Positions 28,060-37,400 of a stretch of DNA of 64,000 bases are shown in pieces. The position numbers were made by a program, and so were the translations under genes. The stretch's first letter is position 1. The number at the start of each line of letters is the position of its first letter. A model generated the notes under the pieces. The model had not been told where the DNA came from. It worked only from the letters and a program-made list of their open reading frames with translations, and searched no databases. This DNA comes from a virus. The DNA lies in IMG/VR virus record IMGVR_UViG_3300009008_000017, positions 1 through 64,000 of that record; one strand, written 5' to 3'.

Positions 28060-29976
28060 ATGTCTAAGTTTTCACTCGAAACGCTAGCCGAAGGAATTCG
28101 GTCGCGTCACATGGGTGAGGAGAACTCCCGCTTGGTCGAAAAGTGGTCTCGCACCGGTCTGCTCCGCGGCCTGGAATCAACAAAGCGCGAAAACATGGCG
28201 CGCCTTCTTGAGAACCAGACTGCAGAGCTTCTTCGTGAGCAAAGCACAATCGGCACAGGCGGCGGAGCTGGCACCGCTTCTGGTGACCTTCGCGGTTTCT
28301 CCAATATCGCCTTTCCAATCGTTCGTCGTGTATTCGGCGGACTTGTCGCAAATGAGCTGGTATCCATCCAGCCCATGAGCTTGCCTTCTGGCCTGCTCTT
28401 TTATCTTGACTACACCTACGGTTCTAACGTTGGTGGTGACGCATCTCTCACAACGGGCGATGCAGGAACCTACGACAAAGAAACGTATCAGCGTGGTCAA
28501 TCCATCTATAACAACCCAACTGGCAAGGGCGTACGCTCTGGTTCATTGGCAACAGGCGGTCAGTATGACTTGGTCGGTGCAACTTACTCTAAGGTGCACA
28601 GCTCCTCGATCTCACCAACCGTTATGTTTGCTGGTGCACACGGTGCAAACTCATCCTTGACATCCGGTTCGTTGTGCCATGCCACAGGTTCAGATGCTAA
28701 GTTGCTCCAATTCGATCCTCAAGTTCTTGACTTGATCGAAAACGATCCCGGTCTTGACGGTGATGGACGCTTCTGCATCGTCATTGTGGACGTCACTGAT
28801 GCACCCTTTAACAATGTCGATCTTACGAACGCCAAGGACATTTCCTTGTTCTCAGCAGTTCCTGAGGTTCGTACAGGTGTTAAAGAGCTTGGTGCTAGCT
28901 TCCAGGGCGGCAAAGGTATTCTTAACCTCCGTCGCTTGAACCAGCTTGGTACGTTTGCGAACAACAAGTTTACCGCAGATCCCATGGTAACAAGAAGCAC
29001 ATCAAATGCTGCTCTCTTGACAGTTATGTCTGGTAACTTCAGCGGTAAAATTGATGCCGGTGATGCTGCTACAGCATACCTCTCAGCATCATATGCCATT
29101 GGCCCAACATTGAATGTAGAAGACGGTTCTGGTTCTACCCTTACCATTCCTTCATTCGAATCTGATTTCGGTACTACACCTTCACCAGTGATCCCTGAAA
29201 TCGACATTAAGGTTGAGTCCATCGCAGTTACAGCTGCTACACGCAAGCTGAGAGCTCGTTGGTCGCCAGAATTGGCACAGGACCTTAACGCATACCACAG
29301 CCTTGACGCTGAGGTTGAGTTGACACAGATCCTTTCTGAGCAAGTTGCTCTTGAAATCGATCGTGAAATCCTGAATGACCTGCTTAGCGAAGCCCAGGGC
29401 GCAAACCTTTACTGGTCACGTGCTCCAGGCAAGTTCCTGAACAAGGAAACAGGCGCCGAAGTTAAGTTGAATGACAGCTTATCTGCAGGTCCTCGTTTCA
29501 CAGGCACAGTTCGCGAATGGTACGAGACCCTGGTCGAGTCCGTTATCGATGTTGCTAACACCATCCACCGCAAGACACTCCGTGGTTCCGCGAACTTCGT
29601 GGTCACCTCTCCGGATGTCTGCACAATGTTCGAAGCTTCAGTGATGTATCGCCCAAGCCTCAGCATTGACAGCGAAGGTCAGGTTTCCTCCCCATTCAGC
29701 CTCGGTGCTGAAAAGGTTGGTACCTTGAGCAACCGCTTTACGGTCTACAAGGACCCATACTTCCCTCGCAACAAGATTCTTGTTGGTTATAAGGGTGGTA
29801 GCTACCTTGAGACAGGATACGTTTATGCTCCGTATGTTCCGCTGATCGTCACACCAACGATCTTCGCGCCAGAAGACTTCACCCCTCGTAAGGGCGTGAT
29901 GACTCGCTACGGCAAGAAGATGGTTCGCGCTGACTTCTACGGTACCGTTACGGTTGCTGACTTGAACGTCATCTAA
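28060..29976 (+). CDS. Major capsid protein (gp23-like)
   Basis: This 638-residue protein has the gp23-type pattern: a helical N-terminal delta region, then FPIVRRVFGGLVANELVSIQ with PMSLPSGLLFYLDYTYG, and C-terminal SSPFSLGAEKVGTLSNRF followed by ILVGYKGGSYLETGYVYAPY. T4 gp23 is 521 aa, so about 110 residues are extra, probably within residues ~110-330. A likely protease site is LLRE/Q around residue 63, matching the T4 gp23 cleavage position. A clear GGGAG precedes ATG 28060. An intrinsic terminator follows. Codon use is richer in C-ending codons than in neighbours, as expected for a highly expressed gene. Confidence 0.92.
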   Translation: MSKFSLETLAEGIRSRHMGEENSRLVEKWSRTGLLRGLESTKRENMARLLENQTAELLREQSTIGTGGGAGTASGDLRGFSNIAFPIVRRVFGGLVANELVSIQPMSLPSGLLFYLDYTYGSNVGGDASLTTGDAGTYDKETYQRGQSIYNNPTGKGVRSGSLATGGQYDLVGATYSKVHSSSISPTVMFAGAHGANSSLTSGSLCHATGSDAKLLQFDPQVLDLIENDPGLDGDGRFCIVIVDVTDAPFNNVDLTNAKDISLFSAVPEVRTGVKELGASFQGGKGILNLRRLNQLGTFANNKFTADPMVTRSTSNAALLTVMSGNFSGKIDAGDAATAYLSASYAIGPTLNVEDGSGSTLTIPSFESDFGTTPSPVIPEIDIKVESIAVTAATRKLRARWSPELAQDLNAYHSLDAEVELTQILSEQVALEIDREILNDLLSEAQGANLYWSRAPGKFLNKETGAEVKLNDSLSAGPRFTGTVREWYETLVESVIDVANTIHRKTLRGSANFVVTSPDVCTMFEASVMYRPSLSIDSEGQVSSPFSLGAEKVGTLSNRFTVYKDPYFPRNKILVGYKGGSYLETGYVYAPYVPLIVTPTIFAPEDFTPRKGVMTRYGKKMVRADFYGTVTVADLNVI

Positions 29977-30004
29977 GCGACAATAGAAACTTCGGTTTCA
30001 TGAA

Positions 30005-30034
30005 GGGGAGTCCGAAAGGGCTCCCCTTTTTTTT
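30005..30034 (+). terminator. Intrinsic terminator after major capsid gene
   Basis: A 9-bp stem (GGGGAGTCC with GGGCTCCCC, one T-G pair) closed by a GAAA tetraloop is followed by eight T residues. It lies 28 bases after the capsid stop. Confidence 0.92.
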
Positions 30035-30068
30035 GTCTCTTTATTTCCTTAAGATTCCAGCACGGGAA

Positions 30069-30167
30069 CATATCTAATAGTAGGCCCGTCACATTGCATA
30101 AGGGTGAACTCGCCACCGTGCCGGAATCATGCGAACAAAATAAAGGAGAAAATTATGCCAAAGGTTA
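30069..30167 (+). repeat. 99-bp direct repeat, copy 1 (promoter-leader cassette)
   Basis: Identical over 99 bases to 30612-30710. It begins with CATATCTAATAG, close to the late-promoter box of this phage, runs through a ~75-base leader and the Shine-Dalgarno AAAGGAG, and includes the first 13 bases of the gene (ATGCCAAAGGTTA). The leader can fold: TTGCAT (30094-30099) with ATGCGAA (30129-30135) enclosing GGTG/CACC. Confidence 0.95.
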
Positions 30168-30523
30168 TTATTTCTGATGATAAAGGTCTGAACCAAACCG
30201 CAGGTTCGGGGCTGGAGTCTAGGAGCGCTCACTATAGTAGCTACGGGACTACTACAGCTTTAGCAACAGGTTCTTTCCCGCTTCTTCCTGCGGGAATAGT
30301 AAACACTGTTGACAGCACTAACAACGCACATGGTGTTAGATTGCCCAACGCTGCAGGAGCAGGTCAGATCATGATCGTTAGAAATGTAGACAGTGCTCAG
30401 GACTGCGTTATTAGAAATCAAGCTGAGACAGGTGCCATCCTTGTCACGCTCGGCGAAGGTAAGACTGCTCTTTTCGTAAGTACAGCTTCTGGAAATAACT
30501 GGTCTGGAAGTCAGCTCGACTAA
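30155..30523 (+). CDS. Small capsid-associated protein, cassette 1 (122 aa)
   Basis: ATG 30155 lies six bases after AAAGGAG. The N-terminus MPKVIISDDKGLNQTAGSG is shared with the next cassette (MPKVTYSDSKGLVQTSGAG), while the remainder differs. It is a beta-rich, Gly/Thr/Ala-rich soluble protein with LPNAAGAGQIMIVRNVD and a final NNWSGSQLD. The location directly behind the capsid gene, a strong ribosome site, a leader with late-promoter box and its own terminator all fit an abundant head decoration protein. The function is inferred from context; I do not recognise the fold. Confidence 0.6.
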   Translation: MPKVIISDDKGLNQTAGSGLESRSAHYSSYGTTTALATGSFPLLPAGIVNTVDSTNNAHGVRLPNAAGAGQIMIVRNVDSAQDCVIRNQAETGAILVTLGEGKTALFVSTASGNNWSGSQLD

Positions 30524-30551
30524 AAGAAAACTCAAAAGTGTTATTGCAATC

Positions 30552-30577
30552 AAGGTGCTCAATCGAGCACCTTTTTT
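30552..30577 (+). terminator. Intrinsic terminator after cassette 1
   Basis: Perfect 9-bp stem AAGGTGCTC/GAGCACCTT with loop AATC, followed by a T run. Confidence 0.92.
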
Positions 30578-30611
30578 GTTTGAATATTTTCTTCTTTTTT
30601 AAGATCTTCCC

Positions 30612-30710
30612 CATATCTAATAGTAGGCCCGTCACATTGCATAAGGGTGAACTCGCCACCGTGCCGGAATCATGCGAACAAAATAAAGGAGAAAATTATG
30701 CCAAAGGTTA
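30612..30710 (+). repeat. 99-bp direct repeat, copy 2 (promoter-leader cassette)
   Basis: Identical to 30069-30167, 543 bases downstream. It again supplies promoter-like box, leader, Shine-Dalgarno and the first four codons to a different small gene. Base-perfect identity in a non-coding leader implies recent duplication, gene conversion or strong constraint. Confidence 0.95.
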
Positions 30711-31144
30711 CGTATTCAGATTCGAAGGGGCTCGTCCAGACGTCAGGTGCTGGGATGGCTCTAACCGGCTTCATGCATGGTCAAAAATGCCCACAGAAGT
30801 CGGTAACAAGCACAGACACGCTTACTGTTGAAGACAGTGGCAAGTTAATTACCCTGACGGGATCAGCATTTACTTTGTCGCTGCCCAGTGTCTCAGCGGC
30901 AAAAGGATGCCACTATACGATCGTTGCTGGTCAAGCTGCGAATTATGTCCTTTCTGAGCTCGTCGGAACTGACGACAACGTTTTGACGATGGTAAGCGTA
31001 AATGCGTCTGCTACTGAAAGAGATCACGCTTTTACCACAGCTACTCTGAGTGGCGGAGCTATCGGAGACAGGTTTTACGCCGTCTCTAACGGAACTTGGT
31101 GGGTCATCACGGCCTTCGCCAATGCTGCCGTAGCCGCCGCATAA
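30698..31144 (+). CDS. Small capsid-associated protein, cassette 2 (148 aa)
   Basis: ATG 30698 uses the same leader and ribosome site as cassette 1. Residues 1-20 are clearly related to cassette 1; the body (LTLSLPSVSAAKGCHYTIV, GDRFYAVSNGTWWVI, Ala-rich end) differs and is beta-rich. The pattern suggests a common N-terminal anchor joined to different exposed domains, as expected of head decoration proteins. No family is recognised. It is followed by an inverted repeat and a strong terminator. Confidence 0.6.
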   Translation: MPKVTYSDSKGLVQTSGAGMALTGFMHGQKCPQKSVTSTDTLTVEDSGKLITLTGSAFTLSLPSVSAAKGCHYTIVAGQAANYVLSELVGTDDNVLTMVSVNASATERDHAFTTATLSGGAIGDRFYAVSNGTWWVITAFANAAVAAA

Positions 31145-31153
31145 TATAGTGGT

Positions 31154-31178
31154 TGACAGCTAAGACTTAGTACTGTCA
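31154..31178 (+). other. Nested inverted repeat before terminator
   Basis: TGACAG - CTAAGACTTAG - TA - CTGTCA: an inner 5-bp palindrome with a single central base, flanked by a 6-bp outer inverted repeat. It lies between the cassette 2 stop and the terminator. It could be an operator or an RNA processing hairpin. Confidence 0.6.
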
Positions 31179-31190
31179 CACTAGAAGAGA

Positions 31191-31222
31191 AAGGCGCCCC
31201 CAAGTGGGGCGCCTTTTTTTTT
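31191..31222 (+). terminator. Intrinsic terminator after cassette 2
   Basis: Perfect 10-bp stem AAGGCGCCCC/GGGGCGCCTT with loop CAAGT and a nine-T run. Confidence 0.94.
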
Positions 31223-31258
31223 GTTCGTTTTTTCGTCTAGACCTAAGTCTCGTGACTT

Positions 31259-31269
31259 CATACTTATAC
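31259..31269 (+). promoter_or_regulatory. Putative late promoter before neck genes
   Basis: CATACTTATAC, one substitution from the CATATTTAT box, lies 34 bases before the first neck gene and directly after a strong terminator, so a promoter is needed here. Confidence 0.5.
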
Positions 31270-31292
31270 TGTGAGAGTTTCTGGAGAGCCTT

Positions 31293-32465
31293 GTGGCAAC
31301 ATTCGCTAATACAACTAACCCAACACCATTCGGTGCTTTTGATAGTGACTCAGAGTTTCAATCTGAAGCAGACAAGATGGTTACTTTTGTTAAGAGGAAG
31401 CTCGGAGATGACATTCTGTCTGTCGAGTTGACCAAAAAGCAGATCTGGGCTTGTTTCGAAGAATCTTTCTTCCAGTACGGGCAGATTGTTAATGAATACC
31501 AAGCTAGGTCACAATTATCGACTTTTTTAGGGACTTCAACTGGAAGCATGTCGGGATCTGAGCAAAAGTTCCCGCATGAGACACTGCAGTTCTTAGAGAG
31601 GATGGCAGAGCCCTATGCCTTTGAAGCAGGTGTAGGAGGCTCGTACGACTCAGTCTCAGGATCGATTCAGCTAATCAAAGGCCAGCAAGATTATGACATT
31701 TACGATAAGCTACAAGATGATTCTGGAAATTTGTTGTATTCTTCGTCTCTCAATACCTACAGTTCCAAAATGAAGATTCAAGAAGTTTTCCACTTCAATC
31801 CCCAAGCAGCATATCGATTCTTCGATACAACCTCAGCTATCAATTACCTTAATAATGAATTTTCTTTTGAGTCTTTCACCCCGGAAACTATCTTTTATGT
31901 TCTCCCTGTTTTTGAAGATATCTTGAGGGCAGGGCAAATGGATGTTTCCCACCGTGTACGAAGATCTAATTATTCTTTTAAGGTGATCGGAACCAAGATA
32001 AGAATCTACCCAACGCCTTCAGGAGATCAGACTAATCGAAAACTATGGATAAGAGTGGCATTTGCACCTGACCCCCTTAACCCCTCTTACGGGGATGATA
32101 CAATATACGGTGTATCCAATTTATCCAATGTTCCCTTTGGAGATCTTACTTATTCTAACGTAAATTCAATAGGTCGTCAATGGGTAAGGCAGTATGCACT
32201 TTCTCTTTCTACAGAGCTTCTGGGCCTGGTAAGATCTAAGTTCAAATCTTTACCAATACCAAATGCAGATATCCAGCTTGATGGAGATAATCTGATATCA
32301 CAGGGAAGAGAAGATAAGAAAGAGCTGGTTACAAAGCTCCGTGAGATGCTTGATTCTCTGACGTATGATAAGATTATTGAGATGAACGCTATCAAGGCCG
32401 AGAATATACAGAAACAACTTAGAACCATTCCGATACCTAACGGTAATGCAATTACAATGGGTTAG
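31293..32465 (+). CDS. Neck protein (gp13-like)
   Basis: GTG 31293 follows GGAGAG with good spacing. The 390-residue protein contains KRKLGDDILSVELTKKQIWA, YDIYDKL and a C-terminal helix-rich segment. Position after the capsid module and before sheath genes, and the general pattern of T4-like neck proteins, suggest the gp13 role of closing the filled head and providing the tail-docking site. T4 gp13 is shorter (309 aa). Assignment is by context and overall resemblance; catalytic motifs do not apply. Confidence 0.55.
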   Translation: MATFANTTNPTPFGAFDSDSEFQSEADKMVTFVKRKLGDDILSVELTKKQIWACFEESFFQYGQIVNEYQARSQLSTFLGTSTGSMSGSEQKFPHETLQFLERMAEPYAFEAGVGGSYDSVSGSIQLIKGQQDYDIYDKLQDDSGNLLYSSSLNTYSSKMKIQEVFHFNPQAAYRFFDTTSAINYLNNEFSFESFTPETIFYVLPVFEDILRAGQMDVSHRVRRSNYSFKVIGTKIRIYPTPSGDQTNRKLWIRVAFAPDPLNPSYGDDTIYGVSNLSNVPFGDLTYSNVNSIGRQWVRQYALSLSTELLGLVRSKFKSLPIPNADIQLDGDNLISQGREDKKELVTKLREMLDSLTYDKIIEMNAIKAENIQKQLRTIPIPNGNAITMG

Positions 32466-32475
32466 GGAGAGATAG

Positions 32476-33138
32476 TTGGGACGCCTTTTTATAACGCCAA
32501 GAGAGATTGATCTTGTAAATGATCTAACCAAAGAGATCATCAAGGATGTAGTCGGTCAAAAGATTTACTACTACTCTATATCTGCAGCCAAAACCAAGAT
32601 CAGCACGCTTTATGATGAAGCACCAGAAAAGATTTTTGAGACCCCCTTGGAGTTGGACTGCTTAGTAGATTACCAAGAACCAACTTTCAAAACTGACAAG
32701 TACGGACCAGAAAAGACCCAAAATATTGAGGTGTTTATCCAGTCTAGAGATTTACTGGATAAGGAAATTAATATTCTCGTAGGAGACTTTTTCACTTACG
32801 GGACAGTCATATTTGAAATAACGTCAGTGACGACAACAAGAAATCTTTTTGGTCAGATTGAGCACAGTGACGGAATTAAGCTTATTGGCAAGCAAAGCCG
32901 CAAGCAGGTTTTCTTCACTAAGGTGCTTGGACCAACAGATGAGGAATACTCAGATCCTGATGCTGTGCAAGATACATTTGTCCAGCAACGTGGGTTTAAA
33001 GATAATGAGCTTGGGCCTACGGGTGATGTTCGATCATTGAGAGAAAAAGGTGTCCTTGCTGATCCTATCACAGGTCCTAAGCAGGTCTCTGAAAAGGGTG
33101 ACCCGCAGGATGTGGGATCTGCTTTCTATGACGAGTAA
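32476..33138 (+). CDS. Neck/head-completion protein (gp14-like)
   Basis: TTG 32476 is preceded by GGGAGAG; no ATG is close by. The protein has 220 residues (T4 gp14, 256), beginning with ITPREIDLVNDLTKEIIKD, then beta-rich with QNIEVFIQSRDLLDKE and ILVGDFFTYG, and a polar C-terminal tail. It follows the gp13-like gene by ten bases, as gene 14 follows 13 in T4. Function is inferred mainly from that order. Confidence 0.5.
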   Translation: MGRLFITPREIDLVNDLTKEIIKDVVGQKIYYYSISAAKTKISTLYDEAPEKIFETPLELDCLVDYQEPTFKTDKYGPEKTQNIEVFIQSRDLLDKEINILVGDFFTYGTVIFEITSVTTTRNLFGQIEHSDGIKLIGKQSRKQVFFTKVLGPTDEEYSDPDAVQDTFVQQRGFKDNELGPTGDVRSLREKGVLADPITGPKQVSEKGDPQDVGSAFYDE

Positions 33139-33143
33139 ATAAA

Positions 33144-34355
33144 ATGACTGTAAGACAATCAATTACGAATCCATCTCTCAATCCTGCGAATAAGCAGGAT
33201 AGAATTAATTCTGGGCTAGAGGGACAAAACATTCCTGATGATTTTTATCTTCCTCCGTGCGGCCTAGAGGATATCGATCGAGCGCTCTTTGATCTCTTTG
33301 ACAAAGAAATACAGTTTGCTATTACACAAAATAATGAAACTAGAAAAGTACCAGTAGTCTTCGCGACGGGAGAAAGATTCGCTCTTATTAAGCGGAATGA
33401 GCCAATCAGAGATGAAAACGAGGCTCTGATTTTACCCCTCATATCCATACGCAGAACTGGCATCGACCAGGCTGCAGGCTTTGAAAGGCTTGCAGACACG
33501 GGTGACCTGGTTATTAAAAGAAGATTAAGCAAAAGAGATCCCATTTATCAAAACCTAGTAAATCCAAAAAATATTAGAAACCAAGATAATGTGAGATCCG
33601 AGGAGCATAATGCAAATGCTACCAATCCTATCTCCGCTAAGCCGGGCACTGTTAATTCTCGACGCCTCCCTGTAAAAACAGCCTCAGGAGGGCCAGTTCT
33701 TTCTAATTCTCTTGATTCTCATCACATCTATGAGATCATTACCATACCTTTTCCTCATTTCATTAACGTGAGTTACGAGGTGACATTCTGGACATCTTAC
33801 ACTCTACATATGAATAACATGATTGAGAAGCTCGTGGGATCTTACACGGGCAACAGAAATCAATTTAAGATAACTTCCGATAAGGGGTACTGGTTCGTAG
33901 CGTACCCAGACAATACAGTCACAAATCAAGATAACTTTGATGACTTCACCAACGATGAAAGAATTGTAAGGTATAGCTTTAACATGCAGGTACCAGCTTA
34001 CATCGTCGCATCAGAAAACTCAGGCGATATGCGACCATTCAGGAAGTTTGTATCTGCTCCTGATCTCGCATTCGAGGTATTCACAGCAAATGCGCCAATC
34101 GTCCAACATCCTCCTGGATTACCCGATCCTACGGGCGATATCGATCAATTTATTTTAAGCGATGTCAACAATATAAACTCTGCCGGAGATATCGTTGAGA
34201 ATGATCGATTATCGTACTTAAAAGCCCAGGCTAGAATAAGAAATCCTTTCACTGACGAGGATGAAATTGAGTATTTAAAAGTGCTCACTCAGAACCAAAG
34301 ACAGGGCGAGACAGTTGTCAGCGCCCGGATAGTTACCAAGATCGAAGATCTGTAA
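33144..34355 (+). CDS. Tail completion / sheath stabiliser (gp15-like)
   Basis: This 403-residue protein starts at ATG 33144, five bases after the previous stop. The central region HHIYEIITIPFPHFINVSYE and TFWTSYTLHMNNMIEKL, then DKGYWFVAYPDN, resembles the family of T4-like proximal tail sheath stabilisers (gp15), which cap the tail and join it to the neck. Position directly before the sheath genes agrees. It is longer than T4 gp15 (272 aa), with a disordered insertion around residues 150-185. Confidence 0.58.
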   Translation: MTVRQSITNPSLNPANKQDRINSGLEGQNIPDDFYLPPCGLEDIDRALFDLFDKEIQFAITQNNETRKVPVVFATGERFALIKRNEPIRDENEALILPLISIRRTGIDQAAGFERLADTGDLVIKRRLSKRDPIYQNLVNPKNIRNQDNVRSEEHNANATNPISAKPGTVNSRRLPVKTASGGPVLSNSLDSHHIYEIITIPFPHFINVSYEVTFWTSYTLHMNNMIEKLVGSYTGNRNQFKITSDKGYWFVAYPDNTVTNQDNFDDFTNDERIVRYSFNMQVPAYIVASENSGDMRPFRKFVSAPDLAFEVFTANAPIVQHPPGLPDPTGDIDQFILSDVNNINSAGDIVENDRLSYLKAQARIRNPFTDEDEIEYLKVLTQNQRQGETVVSARIVTKIEDL

Positions 34356-34377
34356 GGTGATATTTGGCAGAAAGAAG

Positions 34378-34388
34378 CATATTTATAG
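34378..34388 (+). promoter_or_regulatory. Putative late promoter before sheath gene 1
   Basis: CATATTTATAG lies 44 bases before the first sheath ATG, in a 66-base gap. It is one of the best copies of the recurrent box. Confidence 0.55.
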
Positions 34389-34421
34389 GCGTGCATAAGA
34401 GTCCTGTAGGAGACTGAACAT

Positions 34422-37400
34422 ATGGCTGAACAGACTTTTAGATCTCCCGGATTCTTTGAGCAAGAGGTTGACTTAACACAGAGAGTTCAATCACCAACGG
34501 GAACTCCGGCAGGAGTAGTTGGTACTGCTCAGAGAGGTCCGGCATTTGTTCCTGTGACCGTCGGGTCTTTTGTAGATTTCCAGACTAAGTTTGGTAATCT
34601 TGATTCCAAAAGATTCGGCCCGTACGCAGTTAACGAATTTCTCAAGAATAGAGATGCTGTTACGTACGTGCGCGTTCTCGGCGCCGGCGCAAATGATGAG
34701 ACAGAAGAAATTAATACTACCCGTGTGCAAGGAAGCGTGAAAAATGCAGGCTTCAAGATCACACCAATTACAACAGATAAAAGGCTCGGTCTTTCTACGA
34801 CACATATCCTTGCTGCTAAACACCACATTTCTGCATCAGAACAATATGGATTCCCAATTTTCACACATAACGATTCATATAATTCATCTGCAGATGCCAA
34901 TCTGGTAAGAGCAGTTATCTTCACTACAACAGACTCCAGAGTTGGTGTGTTGAGTGCATCTTTCGATGGCACCGACATGAGCGCTGCTTTTTGTAAGTCA
35001 GGCGGAGATGCTCTTGCAACGATCGGAACGTCAGGAGACTTAAAAGACAAGTTCAAGTTGTTTATCTCCTCATCTGATACTTCATTTGCAACAACCGACG
35101 GTCAACCGGGCATGAGGATTCTTACTGCTTCTCTTGATCCGAGGAACAAGAATTACATTAGAAATATTCTAAATACAGATCCTGCTCAATTCTCAACTCA
35201 AAAGCATCTTCTTTATGCTGCATTTGATGTTGAATACTGCCTGGCATCAATTTCTTCTGATGCTAATTCGGTAGGAATGCTTTCAGGATCAGCCGTGGTC
35301 TCTAATGACAATGCGGCAGGTGAAAGCTTCTTGACGGCGTTTGGTAGATACGACACCAGATACAACACGCCAAAAACAACAGATTTTATCTCCCAGCCTT
35401 TCGGCACAACAGAGTATCCTCTCTTTAGTTTTGAAACTATTGACGACGGTGCCTTTGCTGCAGGCAAATATAAGATTTCTATAGCAAACATTCGCGGGTC
35501 CCTTGACGAGAATAATCCGTACGGAACCTTCACAGTCCAGGTCCGAGCTTACAGTGACAATGACAAGTCGAAGGAAGTCTTGGAAGAATACCCACAATGC
35601 GATCTTAATCCTAATTCCGAGAAGTTTATAGGGAGAATGATCGGGGATAAAAAAGCATTCTTTAACTTTGATGCTGAGCTTGAATCAGAGAGAAAAGTAA
35701 CTGTATCGGGCAAATACCCTAATATGTCAAACGTCGTTCGAGTCGTACTCAGCGACGATGTTGTCAACGGAAATGTCCCAGCAGAAGCCTTACCTTTTGG
35801 TTTCAAGGGAATCCCAGCCCTTAAGACGAATGATAAGCTTGATGACTTTACCTCGCAGGCTGAAGTCGGATATCGCCTTGGAGGAAGAATTGGCAACGCT
35901 GCAACAGCCCTTCTCCAGGCATCGATTCTGCCGCCTGTCCCTTACACGTTTAAGTCGACAAACGGAGCAGTTAAAGACGGATCCGTTTTCTTCGTCGGCC
36001 AACAGGGAACCCAAGAAACAGTAGACAATAGAATCTACTGGGGTGCTAAAACAACTATGCTTGCAGCAGACAAGAGCGTCCAAAGTTCAGGTATTACGAA
36101 CTCTGCCCTTAAGTCAAATGCAGGAACTTCTGTGAACCTAGGTTTAAAAGATCAAGCCAAGTTCCTCGGCATTTCGAAAATGGATGTGTTGCTGACAGGA
36201 TCCCAGATCATTCCTGCCAAGGCAGGCGATCGCAAGACATTCAATAACAATAAGTTTACCCTCGCCCGCGTCGCACTTTCCCGACAGGCAGGACTTTCCG
36301 ATACAGGGGCTTACACAGATACTGAGATCACAGGAACTATCGGTTCCAACATGCTTGAAGCAGCATACATTCGTGATGCCTATGTTGATCCCACCACTTA
36401 CACAGTTTCTGACGGAACAAGGCTTAACAGAATTACATTCGCAACCCTGCTAAACCAGACGTCTTCTGTAACGTTTAATAAGTTCACGGATTACATGAAG
36501 TTTACTAACGTTTTCCACGGCGGATTCGATGGCCTTAACATCTTAGATAAGAACGCTACCAGAATGAACGATAAGTCGATTTCCCTTGATACGGGTGGTG
36601 GCGCTAATTCATCATTTACGTCTCCTGGCATGGCATCGAATATGGCAGGAGCAGGCAAAGATAACAATGCCGTTCGATCTTATAGAGCTGCCATCGACGT
36701 AATGACAGATAGGTTTGCTTCTAATATTAATATTCTGTCTATTCCAGGCGTGAGAGAAACATTTGTAACAGATCATGCAATAGACAAGGTCAAGGATTTT
36801 GGGCAAGCCCTCTACTTGATGGATATACCTGAATATGATAGCGACGGAAACAGGCTGTACGATGATTCAACAAATCGCCCAAGCGTTTCCAAGACCATCG
36901 CGAATTTCGAGGCACGTACTATTGATAGCAATACAACGGCAACGTATTTTCCAGGTGTGATTATCACGGATGATAGCAACGGATCAAGCGTTAATGTTCC
37001 TCCCTCTATAGCAGCCTTAGCTGCTCTAGGATTTAATGATCGGGTAAGCTTCCCGTGGTTCGCACCTGCAGGATTCAATCGAGGATCACTTGATTTTGTC
37101 CAGAATGTGGATGTTCGACTCTCTGCGGGAGACAGGGATTCGCTTTATGATGCACGAATTAATCCTATTGCTACTTTCCCACAGCAAGGATTCGTGATCT
37201 TTGGGCAAAAAACCCTGCAGATGGCAAAATCTGCGCTGGATAGAGTTAACGTAAGAAGAATGCTTCTTGAGGTTAAACGAATAGTTTCGCAAGTGGCAAA
37301 TGGATTTGTTTTTGAACAGAACACTCCTGCACTAAGAGCTAAATTTATTGCTGATGTATCACCTTTGCTTGCAGTAGTTCAGGCACAGAGTGGGATTGAG

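Noticed and set aside
30104-30154. In-frame upstream extension of the cassette genes, starting at a GTG inside the 99-bp leader
   Set aside because: AAAGGAG sits six bases before the ATG at 30155 (and 30698), while the GTG has no ribosome site. The extension is the same in both copies only because the whole repeat is identical.
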